Shown here: positions 26,444 through 35,530 of the stretch, in pieces
Layout: each line of letters starts with the position of its first letter
How positions within the stretch are numbered: position 1 is the first letter of the stretch
Source: Trujillonella endophytica
GTDB lineage: Bacteria > Actinomycetota > Actinomycetes > Mycobacteriales > Geodermatophilaceae
Assembly (NCBI RefSeq): GCF_019799905.1
Contig: NZ_JABGCI010000004.1
Location: 186,001-250,000, forward strand
Direction: 5' to 3'
Length of the DNA stretch: 64,000 bases
The notes under the pieces: generated by a model
The model's database searches: none
The model's input: the letters and a program-made list of their open reading frames with translations, nothing else
Told to the model about the DNA's origin: nothing
Translations under genes and position numbers: made by a program

Positions 26444-27937
26444 GTGTCCACCGAGTTCGCTCCCGCGACCGACCCCGACGTCGTCCTCGTCGGAGGCGGC
26501 ATCATGAGCGCGACCCTCGCGTCGCTGCTCGGCATCGTCGCCCCCGACTGGAGCATCGCCGTCTTCGAGTCCGGGCGGGCCGTCGCCGGGGAGAGCTCCG
26601 ACGCGTGGAACAACGCCGGCACCGGCCACGCCGCGCTGTGCGAGCTCAACTACACGCCCGCGGGGCCCGACGGCCGGGTCGACCCGACCAAGGCCATCAC
26701 CATCAACGAGCAGTTCCAGCTCTCGCGGCAGTTCTGGTCGCACCTGATCCGCCGTGGCATGACCGGCTCGCCCAAGGAGTTCATCACCCCCGTCCCGCAC
26801 ATCAGCTTCGTGCAGGGCGAGGAGGGGCGCACCTACATGCGCAACCGGTACGCCGCCCTCGTCTCCCACCCGCTCTTCGAGGGCATGGAGTACACCGACG
26901 ACGCGGCGACGTACGCCGAGTGGGCGCCGCTGATGATGGCCGGCCGGGACCCGGGCGAGGTCGTCGCCGCCACCCGCGCCGTCGCGGGCACCGACGTCAA
27001 CTTCGGCGCCCTCACCCGCCTGCAGTTCGCCGAGGCCGAGACCCGCGGCGTGCACGTGCACACCGGCCAGCGGGTCAGCGACCTCGAGCGCACGGACGAC
27101 GGCCGGTGGAAGGTCACCGTCAAGGACGTCGAGAGCGGTGAGCAGCGCGTCGTGCGCGCCCGGTTCGTGTTCGTCGGCGCCGGCGGTGGCGCGCTGCCGC
27201 TGCTGCAGAAGGCCGCGATCCCCGAGATCCGCGGCTTCGGCGGCTTCCCGGTCAGCGGCGAGTTCCTGCGCACCCGCTCCCCCGAGCTGGTGTCCCGCCA
27301 CCAGGCGAAGGTCTACGGCCAGGCCGCCGTGGGCGCCCCGCCGATGTCGGTGCCGCACCTGGACCTGCGCCTGGTCGACGGCGAGTACTCGCTGCTGTTC
27401 GGTCCCTACGCGGGCTGGTCGCCGAAGTTCCTCAAGGCCGGGTCGGTGTTCGACCTGCCGTTGTCGGTCAAGCCGAACAACCTCGGCTCCATGCTCGGCG
27501 TCGCCCGGACGGAGCTGGCGCTGACCAAGTACCTCATCGGCGAGCTGCTGCAGTCCCGCGCCGCCCGGCACAAGACGCTGCAGGGCTTCGTCCCCCTGGC
27601 CGAGCAGGGCGACTGGGACATCATCACCGCCGGCCAGCGCGTGCAGGTCATCAAGAAGGACCCGAACAGCAGCAAGGGCGTCCTGCAGTTCGGCACCGAG
27701 CTCATCACCGGCGCCGACGGCACGATCGCCGGCCTGCTGGGCGCCTCGCCGGGTGCGTCGACGGCCGTGTCGGCGATGCTCACGCTGATGGAGCGCTGCT
27801 TCCCGGCGCACATCGACTCGTGGCGGCCGGCGCTGCAGGAGGCCATCCCGTCCTACGGGCGCAGCCTGGCCACCGACCACGCGCTGCTCGCCGAGGTCCG
27901 CGCCGAGACGACGAAGACCCTCGAGCTCGTCGGCTGA
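26444..27937 (+). CDS. mqo: Malate:quinone oxidoreductase
   Basis: The 497-residue peripheral membrane FAD enzyme oxidises malate to oxaloacetate and reduces the quinone pool, replacing or complementing NAD-malate dehydrogenase in the TCA cycle. The FAD-binding motif DVVLVGGGIMSATLASLLG is at the N-terminus; ESSDAWNNAGTGHAALCELN is the family signature. The C-terminal LLGASPGASTAVSAMLTLM is also typical. GTG at 26444 is chosen because GAGAGG precedes it at correct spacing and the length matches the family; an ATG 42 bp upstream is in frame but lacks such a site. A CRP-like palindrome lies upstream. Confidence 0.95.
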   Translation: MSTEFAPATDPDVVLVGGGIMSATLASLLGIVAPDWSIAVFESGRAVAGESSDAWNNAGTGHAALCELNYTPAGPDGRVDPTKAITINEQFQLSRQFWSHLIRRGMTGSPKEFITPVPHISFVQGEEGRTYMRNRYAALVSHPLFEGMEYTDDAATYAEWAPLMMAGRDPGEVVAATRAVAGTDVNFGALTRLQFAEAETRGVHVHTGQRVSDLERTDDGRWKVTVKDVESGEQRVVRARFVFVGAGGGALPLLQKAAIPEIRGFGGFPVSGEFLRTRSPELVSRHQAKVYGQAAVGAPPMSVPHLDLRLVDGEYSLLFGPYAGWSPKFLKAGSVFDLPLSVKPNNLGSMLGVARTELALTKYLIGELLQSRAARHKTLQGFVPLAEQGDWDIITAGQRVQVIKKDPNSSKGVLQFGTELITGADGTIAGLLGASPGASTAVSAMLTLMERCFPAHIDSWRPALQEAIPSYGRSLATDHALLAEVRAETTKTLELVG

Positions 27938-27942
27938 ACCCG

Positions 27943-27999
27943 AGCGTGTGCGCTGGAGCCGTGTCCGGGCGTCCGGAGCGCGGCGTCGGCGCACACGCT
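27943..27999. terminator. Cruciform-like terminator between mqo and the antiporter gene
   Basis: Arms AGCGTGTGCGC (27943-27953) and GCGCACACGCT (27989-27999) pair perfectly. Between them sits a second small hairpin, TCCGG-GCGT-CCGGA (27964-27977). It begins 5 nt after the mqo stop, with the convergent antiporter stop 22 nt beyond. Confidence 0.65.
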
Positions 28000-28020
28000 G
28001 GGGCTGGTCGGCCGCCGGGT

Positions 28021-29532
28021 CTAGTCGGCCTGGGTGGGGCTGCCGGTCTCACCGCGCCAGTTGGCCAGGCGGCCGGCGCGGCTGACCGCGCGCAGCCGGC
28101 GCTCGGCCTCCTGGCGGGAGCGCCGGGCGGCCACGAGCAGCGCCTGGTCCCCGCGCATCAGCCGGGTGGTGGCGTCGGGGACGAAGGCCCGCCCGTCGCG
28201 GACGATGAGCACCACCGCGGCGTCCTCGGGCAGCCGCAGCTCGGGCAGGTAGACGCCGTGCAGCCGTGACCCCGCGGGCACGGTCATCTGCATCAGGTCG
28301 GCGTCCAGCTCCTCCAGCGGGGCGGCCTCGACCTGCACGTCGCGGGGCGTGACCGGGGTGGCGATCCCCAGGCGCCGGGCGAGCCAGGGCAGCGACCAGC
28401 CCTGCACGACGGTGAAGACGACGACCAGCACGAACACCGTGTCGAAGACGGTCGTCGCCCCGGGGACCTCTGCGGTCAGCGGGATGATGGCGGCCACGAT
28501 GGGCACCGCTCCCCGCAGGCCGGCCCAGGAGATGAAGACCTGCTGCGTCCAGGGGAACCGGAACCACGCCAGGCTGGCCACCACCGAGAGCGGCCGGGCG
28601 ATCAGCAGCAGGGCGGCCCCCACCACGAGCGCCGGCCCCACGGCGTCGGACAGCCGGCCCGGCGACACGAGCAGACCGAGCAGGACGAAGAGGCCGATCT
28701 GCGCCAGCGAGGCCATGCCCTCGGCGAAACCGACGCTGGCCGTGCGGTGCGGGACCGTCGCGTTCCCGAGCACGACGCCGCACAGGTAGACCGCGACGAA
28801 GCCCGACGTGTGCGCGAGCGACGCCGACGAGTACGCCAGCACGCAGAGCGCCAGCGTCGCCAGCGGGTAGAAGCCGGCCACGGGCAGTGCGACCCGGCGC
28901 AGCAGCGCGGCGCCACCGAAGCCGACGGCGACCCCGATGACGGCACCACCGGCGAGCTCGGCCACGATCACCACGCCGACCAGCCACCACGGCTGCGTCG
29001 TCTCGCCGGTGAGCGACTCGGCCAGGACGGTCACCAGCAGGATGACCGGGGCGTCGTTGAGGCCGCTCTCCGCCTCCAGCGAGGCCGCCAGCCGGCGCGG
29101 GAGGGGCAGCCGCCGCAGCGTGGCGAAGACGGCGGCGGCGTCGGTGGAGCTGATGACCGCGGCCAGCAGGAGCGCGAAGCCCCAGCCGTAGCCCAGGAGG
29201 AGCACGCCGATGCCCGCGGTCACCCCCACGCTGACCGCGACCCCGATGGTGGACAGCGCGATCCCGGGTCCGATCGCCCGCCGGACGTCGGCCCACCGGG
29301 TCGTGAGGCCACCCTCGGCGAGGATGACGACGAGCGCGGCGTACCCCAGCGTGTGGGTGAGCCGGTAGTCCTCGAACTGCACGCCGAGGCCGCTCTCGCC
29401 CATCGCCACACCCAGCGCGAGGTAGAGCAGCAGGCTGGGCAGGCCGATCCGGTCGGCCAGCCGCAGTGCGACGGCGGCGACCAGCACGACGAGCGCGCCG
29501 ACCGCGAGCGCGACGGTGACCGTCGTGTTCAC
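28021..29532 (-). CDS. Potassium/proton antiporter (CPA1, NhaP2-like) with TrkA-C domain
   Basis: The 503-residue protein has about 12 membrane helices followed by a cytoplasmic TrkA-C ligand-binding domain (from ~residue 400). The antiporter ion-binding region is SSTDAAAVFATLRRLPLP and LEAESGLNDAPVILLV, with the paired Asp residues of CPA antiporters. SWAGLRGAVPIVAAIIPL is the other conserved helix. The tail VPAGSRLHGVYLPELRLPED fits TrkA-C, suggesting nucleotide-controlled K+ (or Na+) efflux in exchange for protons. AGGAGG precedes the GTG. It is divergent from ileS and convergent with mqo. Confidence 0.92.
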   Translation of the reverse strand: MNTTVTVALAVGALVVLVAAVALRLADRIGLPSLLLYLALGVAMGESGLGVQFEDYRLTHTLGYAALVVILAEGGLTTRWADVRRAIGPGIALSTIGVAVSVGVTAGIGVLLLGYGWGFALLLAAVISSTDAAAVFATLRRLPLPRRLAASLEAESGLNDAPVILLVTVLAESLTGETTQPWWLVGVVIVAELAGGAVIGVAVGFGGAALLRRVALPVAGFYPLATLALCVLAYSSASLAHTSGFVAVYLCGVVLGNATVPHRTASVGFAEGMASLAQIGLFVLLGLLVSPGRLSDAVGPALVVGAALLLIARPLSVVASLAWFRFPWTQQVFISWAGLRGAVPIVAAIIPLTAEVPGATTVFDTVFVLVVVFTVVQGWSLPWLARRLGIATPVTPRDVQVEAAPLEELDADLMQMTVPAGSRLHGVYLPELRLPEDAAVVLIVRDGRAFVPDATTRLMRGDQALLVAARRSRQEAERRLRAVSRAGRLANWRGETGSPTQAD

Positions 29533-29640
29533 CGCCCGCCCTCCTGCACGCGGGCAGTCTCCCGTACGCACGTGTCGGGCCGGTTCCGGCCGCCCGGACA
29601 CTGCGCTCATCGCGCTCGACGCCTCGGGGACAATGGGAGC

Positions 29641-32600
29641 GTGAGCTCTCCCGGTCCCTTCCGCGCGCTGCCCCCGCAGGTCGACCTGCCCGCCCTGGAG
29701 CACGACGTGCTGCGCCGCTGGGAGGAGACGGACGTGTTCGCCCGCACGCTGGAGGCGTCGGCGGGCCGGCCGCAGTGGAACTTCTACGAGGGCCCGCCCA
29801 CGGCCAACGGCCGCCCGGGCACCCACCACATCGAGGCGCGGGCGTTCAAGGACGTCTTCCCCCGGTTCAAGACCATGCAGGGCTGGCACGTCCCCCGCCG
29901 CGCGGGCTGGGACTGCCACGGCCTGCCCGTGGAGATCGCCGTCGAGCAGGAGCTGGGCTTCGCCGGGAAGCCTGACATCGAGCGCTACGGCATCGCCGAG
30001 TTCAACGCCAGGTGCCGGGAGTCGGTGCTGCGGCACGTCGACTCGTTCTCCGAGCTGACCCGCCGGATGGGCTACTGGGTCGACATGTCCACCGCCTACT
30101 GGACGATGGACCCGCACTACGTCGAGAGCGTCTGGTGGTCGCTCAAGCAGGTGCACGAGAAGGGCCTGCTCGTCGAGGACCACCGGGTCGCGCCGTACTG
30201 CCCGCGCTGCGGCACCGGCCTGTCCGACCACGAGGTCGCCCAGGGCTACGAGTCGATCACCGATCCCTCGGTGTACGTCCGGCTGCCGGTCACCAGCGGC
30301 GAGTGGGCCGGGAAGGCCGACCTGCTGGTGTGGACGACGACGCCGTGGACGCTGCCGTCGAACACCGCCGTCGCCGTCAACCCCGACGTCCCCTACGTCG
30401 TCGTGCGGACGACGCACCAGGACCAGGAGCGCACCGTCGTCCTGGCCGAGCCCCTGGTCGACGCCGTCCTCGGCGCGGACACCCCGCGCGAGGTGCTGGC
30501 CCGGACTACCGGCCGGGACTGGGAGCGCGTGCACTACCAGCGGCCGTTCGAGCTGGTCGACTTCCCCGAGGGGGAGGACACCCACTACGTCGTCCTCGCC
30601 GACTACGTCACGACCGACGACGGCACCGGACTGGTCCACCAGTCCCCCGCGTTCGGCGCCGACGACCTCGCCGTCTGCCGCGGCTACGGGCTGCCGGTGG
30701 TGAACCCGATCGACTCCACCGGGCACTTCCTCGCCGACGTCCCGCTGGTCGGCGGCCACTTCTTCAAGGCCGCCGACGACCTGCTCGTCGTCGACCTGAC
30801 CGAGCGCGGGGTGCTGTGGCGCGAACAGCGCTACGAGCACAGCTATCCGCACTGCTGGCGCTGCCACACGCCGCTCATGTACTACGCGCAGCCGTCGTGG
30901 TACATCCGGACCAGCACCATCAAGGACCAGCTGCTCGCCGAGAACGAGAAGACCCGCTGGTACCCCGAGACCATCCAGTGGGGCCGCTACGGCGACTGGC
31001 TGCACAACAACGTCGACTGGGCGCTGTCGCGGGACCGCTACTGGGGCACCCCGCTGCCGATCTGGCGCAACGACGCCGACCCGACCCGGGTGGTCGCCGT
31101 CGGCTCGCTGGCCGAGCTGTCGGAGCTGACCGGCCGCGACCTGTCCGACCTGGACCCGCACCGGCCCTTCATCGACGAGGTGACCTTCACGCTGCCCGGC
31201 GAGGAGGGCACCTTCCGCCGGGTGCCGCAGGTCATCGACGCCTGGTACGACTCCGGCTCGATGCCCTTCGCCCAGTGGGGTGCTCCGTACCGCAACCAGG
31301 AGCAGTTCGAGGCCGCCTACCCGGCGCAGTTCATCTGCGAGGCGATCGACCAGACCCGCGGCTGGTTCTACTCGCTGATGGCCGTCGGCACGCTGGTATT
31401 CGAGCAGAACAGCTACGAGAACGTGCTGTGCCTGGGCCACATCCTCGCCGAGGACGGCCGCAAGATGAGCAAGCACCTGGGCAACATCCTCGAGCCGATC
31501 CCGCTGATGGACCGGCACGGCGCCGACGCCGTCCGCTGGTTCATGCTGGCCGGCGGCTCCCCGTGGTCGGCCCGCCGGGTCGGGCACGAGACGCTGTCCG
31601 AGGTGGTCCGCAAGGTGCTGCTGACCTACTGGAACACCGCCAGCTTCTTCACCCTCTACGCCGAGACCAACGGCTGGGACCCGTCGACCACGCCCGCTCC
31701 GCCGCGGGCCGAGCGGCCGCTGCTGGACCGCTGGGCGCTGGCCACCCTCGCGGAGGTCACCGAGGGCGTCACCGCCGCGCTGGAGGACTTCGACACCCAG
31801 GGCGCCGGCCGGCTGCTCGCGCAGTTCGTCGACGACCTGTCGAACTGGTACGTCCGCCGCTCCCGGCGCCGCTTCTGGGACGGCGACCCCGCCGCGCTGG
31901 GGACGCTGCACGAGGTGCTCGACGGGCTCACCCGGCTCATGGCGCCGTTCACCCCGTTCCTCACCGACGAGGTCTGGGCGCGGGCCGTCGTCCCCGGCCG
32001 GACCGGCGAGGCCGGCTCGACCCCGGTGGAGTCGGTGCACCTGGCCTCCTGGCCGCAGGCCGACGGCGAGGCCCGCGACCCGCAGCTGGTGGAGCAGGTG
32101 TCGCTGGTCCGCCGGCTGGTGGAGCTCGGCCGCTCGGCGCGCACGTCGTCGAAGGTGCGCACCCGCCAGCCGCTGGCCCGCGCCCTGGTCGCCGCGCCCG
32201 GCTGGACGCAGCTGCCGCGCGACCTGGTCGCCGAGGTGGCCGACGAGCTCAACGTCGTCGAACTGACCGAGCTGGCCGCCGTCGAGGGCGAGCTGGTCGA
32301 CGTGAGCCTGAAGGTCGACTTCCGCGCCGTCGGCCGCCGGCTGGGCAAGCAGGTGCAGGCGGTGGCCAAGGCCGTCGCCGCCGCCGACGCGCCCGCCCTC
32401 GTGGCCGCCTACCGGGCCGGCACCGCGTCGGTGGAGGTCGACGGGCAACCGGTCCCGCTGGAGGACGGCGACCTCGTGGTCACCGAGACCCCGCGCGAGG
32501 GCTGGACCGTCGCCAGTGGCGGCGGGCTGACCGTCGCCCTGGACCTGACGCTGACCCCCGAGCTGGAGCGGGCCGGGCTGGTGCGGGAGGCCGTGCGGCT

Positions 32601-32820
32601 GGTCCAGGAGGCCCGCAAGGCCGCCGGGCTGGCGGTGAGCGACCGGATCGAGCTGCGCTGGACCGCGGACGGCGCCATCGCCCAGGCCCTCACCGAGCAG
32701 GCCGAGGCCGTGGCGGTCGAGGTGCTCGCCGTCGCCGTGCACCCGAACACCCCCGGCGAGGGCCCCGGCGTCGAGGGACCCGACGGCTCGCGCTTCTGGG
32801 TGGCCCGCGCCGCGGGCTGA
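29641..32820 (+). CDS. ileS: Isoleucyl-tRNA synthetase, eukaryotic-like type
   Basis: The 1059-residue class I synthetase charges tRNA-Ile. The HIGH-type motif is in PPTANGRPGTHHIEARAFKD; KMSK is in GRKMSKHLGNILEP. Zinc-ligand Cys residues occur in APYCPRCGTGLSDHEV and the later YPHCWRCHTPLMYYAQP. The CP1 editing domain begins with LLVWTTTPWTLPSNTAVAVN. The long C-terminal region and these motif variants are those of eukaryotic-like (mupirocin-tolerant) IleRS common in actinobacteria. No T-box leader was found in the 108-bp upstream gap. Confidence 0.96.
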   Translation: MSSPGPFRALPPQVDLPALEHDVLRRWEETDVFARTLEASAGRPQWNFYEGPPTANGRPGTHHIEARAFKDVFPRFKTMQGWHVPRRAGWDCHGLPVEIAVEQELGFAGKPDIERYGIAEFNARCRESVLRHVDSFSELTRRMGYWVDMSTAYWTMDPHYVESVWWSLKQVHEKGLLVEDHRVAPYCPRCGTGLSDHEVAQGYESITDPSVYVRLPVTSGEWAGKADLLVWTTTPWTLPSNTAVAVNPDVPYVVVRTTHQDQERTVVLAEPLVDAVLGADTPREVLARTTGRDWERVHYQRPFELVDFPEGEDTHYVVLADYVTTDDGTGLVHQSPAFGADDLAVCRGYGLPVVNPIDSTGHFLADVPLVGGHFFKAADDLLVVDLTERGVLWREQRYEHSYPHCWRCHTPLMYYAQPSWYIRTSTIKDQLLAENEKTRWYPETIQWGRYGDWLHNNVDWALSRDRYWGTPLPIWRNDADPTRVVAVGSLAELSELTGRDLSDLDPHRPFIDEVTFTLPGEEGTFRRVPQVIDAWYDSGSMPFAQWGAPYRNQEQFEAAYPAQFICEAIDQTRGWFYSLMAVGTLVFEQNSYENVLCLGHILAEDGRKMSKHLGNILEPIPLMDRHGADAVRWFMLAGGSPWSARRVGHETLSEVVRKVLLTYWNTASFFTLYAETNGWDPSTTPAPPRAERPLLDRWALATLAEVTEGVTAALEDFDTQGAGRLLAQFVDDLSNWYVRRSRRRFWDGDPAALGTLHEVLDGLTRLMAPFTPFLTDEVWARAVVPGRTGEAGSTPVESVHLASWPQADGEARDPQLVEQVSLVRRLVELGRSARTSSKVRTRQPLARALVAAPGWTQLPRDLVAEVADELNVVELTELAAVEGELVDVSLKVDFRAVGRRLGKQVQAVAKAVAAADAPALVAAYRAGTASVEVDGQPVPLEDGDLVVTETPREGWTVASGGGLTVALDLTLTPELERAGLVREAVRLVQEARKAAGLAVSDRIELRWTADGAIAQALTEQAEAVAVEVLAVAVHPNTPGEGPGVEGPDGSRFWVARAAG

Positions 32821-32854
32821 GGCGGCGCGGGCCGCGGGCTGAGGCGACGCGGGC
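32811..32854. repeat. 22-bp tandem duplication spanning the ileS stop codon
   Basis: Two direct 22-bp units (32811-32832 and 32833-32854) both begin CGCGGGCTGAGGCG and differ at one base. The first contains the ileS TGA. The second carries an out-of-use copy of the same stop. Confidence 0.7.
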
Positions 32855-32863
32855 GGGCGGCGG

Positions 32864-33466
32864 CTACTTCTTCGAGGCAGCCCTGCGGGCCCGCGCCAGG
32901 TCCGCGAGGTGGCTGTCGGGGCTGCAGACGGCGCAGGGGCTGAAGCCGTCGGAGCGCGCCTCGGCCACCGGCAGCGGGATGGTCGCCCGGCCACGCAGCC
33001 ACGAGCAGTCGGCCAGGTGGTAGCGCGGGTGCTCGTCGACGACGAGCACCTGATCGCGCATGTCCACGACCATGAGCAGGTCGGTGACCTCGACGTCCTC
33101 CTCCGGGGGGTCGCCGCCGTCGTCGGTACCCGCCGTGGCGGCGTGGCGTGCGGCCACCCGTACGGGCTCCGGTTGCGCGGGGGCGACGGGCTCCGCCACC
33201 ACCGCGGGCTCGGCTGCGGCGGCGGGCGCCGCCGCGGCGGCGGCACGCGCAGCCGCGCGGGCGGGCTTGGCCGCCCGGGGCCGGGCCGTCTCCGCCGCGG
33301 CGGGGGCTCGGCGCGAGGCGGGGCGCAGCCGCGCGGCGATCAGCAGGACGGCGGCGACCCCGCAGCAGGCGACGCAGCTCCAGTACCAGCTCGTCGTCCC
33401 GGTCGCGAGCCCGCCCACGAACAGACCGAGCCCGGCGAGCACCAGCAGTCCGGCGGCCAAGATCAC
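32864..33466 (-). CDS. Two-helix membrane protein with C-terminal YH-C-PC-C metal-binding-like module
   Basis: The 200-residue protein starts at a GTG with two membrane helices (about residues 2-22 and 27-47). An Ala/Pro/Arg-rich linker (48-105) follows, then an acidic patch GTDDGGDPPEEDVEVTD. The C-terminal ~75 residues contain RYHLADCSWLRGRATIPLPV and GFSPCAVCSP. This His, Cys and CxxC spacing (YHxxxC ... PCxxC) resembles small Cys-rich modules fused to secreted nucleases and ComE-like proteins. It is convergent with ileS and separated from wag31 by a strong terminator. Function is unknown; a membrane-tethered metal or redox sensor is a guess only. Confidence 0.7.
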   Translation of the reverse strand: MILAAGLLVLAGLGLFVGGLATGTTSWYWSCVACCGVAAVLLIAARLRPASRRAPAAAETARPRAAKPARAAARAAAAAAPAAAAEPAVVAEPVAPAQPEPVRVAARHAATAGTDDGGDPPEEDVEVTDLLMVVDMRDQVLVVDEHPRYHLADCSWLRGRATIPLPVAEARSDGFSPCAVCSPDSHLADLARARRAASKK

Positions 33467-33547
33467 GGCAAGACTGTAGCCGCGGACACACCCCCGACGC
33501 CGCTCGACGCACGCCGGTCCCGGCGCCCCGGTCCGCCGGGGGCCGCA

Positions 33548-33592
33548 ACGCAGAGGGCCCCCGGACCGAGGTGGTCCGGGGGCCCTCTGCGT
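33548..33592. terminator. Strong terminator downstream of wag31
   Basis: A perfect stem of 19-20 bp pairs CGCAGAGGGCCCCCGGACC (33549-33567) with its complement (33573-33591), around the 5-nt loop GAGGT. It lies 41 nt after the wag31 stop and closes the whole leftward dcw/wag31 region. Confidence 0.9.
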
Positions 33593-33632
33593 CGAGCGGG
33601 GCGGGCGTCGGGCGGGGAGCCCGAGGCGGCCG

Positions 33633-34355
33633 TCAGGCGGTGGCGTGCTGGTTCTGCCGGCCGGCCGGGGCGGGCTCGGCGGAGCCGCGGCCGTCCAGGT
33701 CGCGCAGGTGTGACTCGAGGTAGGACCGCAGCCGGGTGCGGTACTCGCGCTCATAGGTGCGCAGCTCCTCGATCTTGCGCTCGAGGCTGGCGCGCTTCTG
33801 CTCGAGGCCGCTGACGACCTCGGAGTGCCGGCGCTCGGCGTCCTGCTCGAGCGCGGCGGCCTTGGCGCGGGCCTCGCGGTCCATCGTGTCCACCCGCGTG
33901 CGGGCGTCGCCGATCATGGTGTCGGCCCGCATCTTGGCCTCGCTGACCATCTGCTCGCTCTTCGCGCGGGCGTCGGTGACCATCCGGTCGCTGCTGGACT
34001 TGGCGCTGGCGACCATCTCGTCGGCCTGCGCCTTGGCCTCGTTCACGTACCGGTCCGCGGTCTCGGTGGCCAGCGCGAGCATCCGGGAGGCCCGGGCGCT
34101 GTCGTCCTCGCGGGGGGCGGCCGCCGGCGGCGGGGGCGCCTGCACCGGGGCGGGAGCGGGAGCAGGGGCCTCGACGACGGTCGCGGGCGTGCGGCCGGTG
34201 TTCGCGCGCAGCTCGTTGTTCTCCTCGATGAGCCGCGCGAGCTCCGCCTCGACGACGTCGAGGAAGGCGTCCACCTCGTCCTCGTCGTAGCCCCGCTTAC
34301 CGATCGGTGGCTTCTTGAAGACGACGTTGTGGACGTCGGCAGGCGTGAGTGGCAA
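33633..34355 (-). CDS. wag31: Wag31/DivIVA polar growth protein
   Basis: This 240-residue coiled-coil protein marks cell poles and directs tip growth in actinobacteria. The N-terminal lipid-binding domain is intact: [20 protein letters not shown] then [20 protein letters not shown] Pro/Ala linker (about 56-85) separates it from a long coiled coil (90-215) with repeats such as [20 protein letters not shown]. The start is a TTG at 34355: the translation [11 protein letters not shown] matches homologues exactly, and GAGGTGA lies at ideal spacing. It is last in the dcw-linked run and is followed by a strong terminator. Confidence 0.97.
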   Translation of the reverse strand: MPLTPADVHNVVFKKPPIGKRGYDEDEVDAFLDVVEAELARLIEENNELRANTGRTPATVVEAPAPAPAPVQAPPPPAAAPREDDSARASRMLALATETADRYVNEAKAQADEMVASAKSSSDRMVTDARAKSEQMVSEAKMRADTMIGDARTRVDTMDREARAKAAALEQDAERRHSEVVSGLEQKRASLERKIEELRTYEREYRTRLRSYLESHLRDLDGRGSAEPAPAGRQNQHATA

Positions 34356-34459
34356 CTAGCTCACCTCGGGTCGGACGGCGGGAACAGGGACGTTCTCGGA
34401 CGAGCGGCGGCGGATGCCACCCGACGCGCGGCGATGCCGTGGCGGGAACGGTGCGGCGC

Positions 34460-34756
34460 TCATGCGTTGAGCGCCAGACCGTCCACGATCCCCTTGAGGA
34501 TGAACACGGCGATCAGGAGGACCATAAACCCGAGGTCCAGCCGGATGGCGCCGAGGTTCAGCGGCGGGATCACCTTGCGGACGGCCTTCAGCGGCGGGTC
34601 GGTCGTGGCGTACACGACCTCCAGACCGGCCGCGACCAGCCCGGAGGGGCGCCAGCTCCGGGCCAGCACCATCACCCAGTCGACGACGAACCGTGCGAAG
34701 AGCAGCACGAGGAAGACGAGCAAGACCGTCGAGACGATCGTCCAGAAGGTGGCCAC
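34460..34756 (-). CDS. YggT family membrane protein
   Basis: The 98-residue protein has two hydrophobic regions (residues 5-28 and 72-92) flanking the conserved VVDWVMVLARSWRPSG and YATTDPPLKAVRKVIPPL segment, the YGGT family signature. It sits between sepF and wag31, the conserved actinobacterial position. YggT proteins are linked by context to division and envelope homeostasis; molecular role is unclear. Confidence 0.93.
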   Translation of the reverse strand: MATFWTIVSTVLLVFLVLLFARFVVDWVMVLARSWRPSGLVAAGLEVVYATTDPPLKAVRKVIPPLNLGAIRLDLGFMVLLIAVFILKGIVDGLALNA

Positions 34757-34821
34757 GGTCCTCGTTCGTCCAGGGCACCGGCGTGCCGTGTCGCCCGCCG
34801 GTCACGGGCGACCGGCGGCGC

Positions 34822-35517
34822 CTAGGACTGGTTGAAGAAGCCGCCCTCGCGGATCTTCGCCTTGTCCTCGGCCGTCACGTCGACGTCCCGCGGGCTGAGC
34901 AGGAACACCTTCGCCGTGACGCGCTCGATACTACCGCGCAGCCCGAACGACAGACCCGCAGCGAAGTCGACGAGCCGCTTCGCGTCGGCGTCGTCCATCT
35001 CCGTGAGGTTCATGATCACGGGCATGCCGTCGCGGAAGCTCTCGCCGATCTGGCGGGCCTCGTTGTACGTACGGGGGTGCAGCGTGGTGATCCGGTACGG
35101 CTGCGGCACCACGGGGGCCGGCTCCGGCGCCGCGACGACGACGGGCTCGCGGACCTGCGCGGCGGCCGCGCTCCCGCCCGAGGAACCCCCGGTCGACGAC
35201 AGGCGGCTGGCCGACGTGGCACCCCCCGCCGGCGCGAGACCGAGGTTGCGGGTCGGCCCGCTGCGGCGCAGCGCCACCGGCTCGGGAGCGGGCTGCGGCG
35301 CGGGGGCCGGCAGCTCCTCCTCGTAGTAGTCGTAGCGCGCGTCGTCCCGGCCCTCGAGGTGGCCGTCGTCGTAGCCGTCCTCCGGGAGGTACCGGCCGTA
35401 GCGGCGGTCGTCGTAGCGGTCGTCGGACTGGCGGGCGTCGTACCTGCCGTAGGCCCGGGCGTCGTCGTCCTCGACGAGCCCGAGGTAGATGCCCATCTTC
35501 CGCATGGCTCCGGCCAT
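34822..35517 (-). CDS. sepF: SepF cell division protein
   Basis: The 231-residue protein tethers the FtsZ ring to the membrane and is the main FtsZ anchor in actinobacteria lacking Fts[21 protein letters not shown] is the N-terminal amphipathic membrane-binding helix. A flexible Asp/Tyr/Arg-rich and Pro-rich linker (20-140) follows. The C-terminal SepF domain (about 145-225) has the motifs [38 protein letters not shown] and [23 protein letters not shown] at 35517 has GGGGGAGG close upstream and gives the canonical helix at the very N-terminus. It lies 13 bp downstream of yggS. Confidence 0.96.
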   Translation of the reverse strand: MAGAMRKMGIYLGLVEDDDARAYGRYDARQSDDRYDDRRYGRYLPEDGYDDGHLEGRDDARYDYYEEELPAPAPQPAPEPVALRRSGPTRNLGLAPAGGATSASRLSSTGGSSGGSAAAAQVREPVVVAAPEPAPVVPQPYRITTLHPRTYNEARQIGESFRDGMPVIMNLTEMDDADAKRLVDFAAGLSFGLRGSIERVTAKVFLLSPRDVDVTAEDKAKIREGGFFNQS

Positions 35518-35530
35518 CGGACCTCCCCCT

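Noticed and set aside
29533..29640. T-box leader for ileS
   Set aside because: The 108-bp gap lacks the T-box consensus (GGTGG...ACC type) and is too short for a full T-box with the divergent antiporter start.
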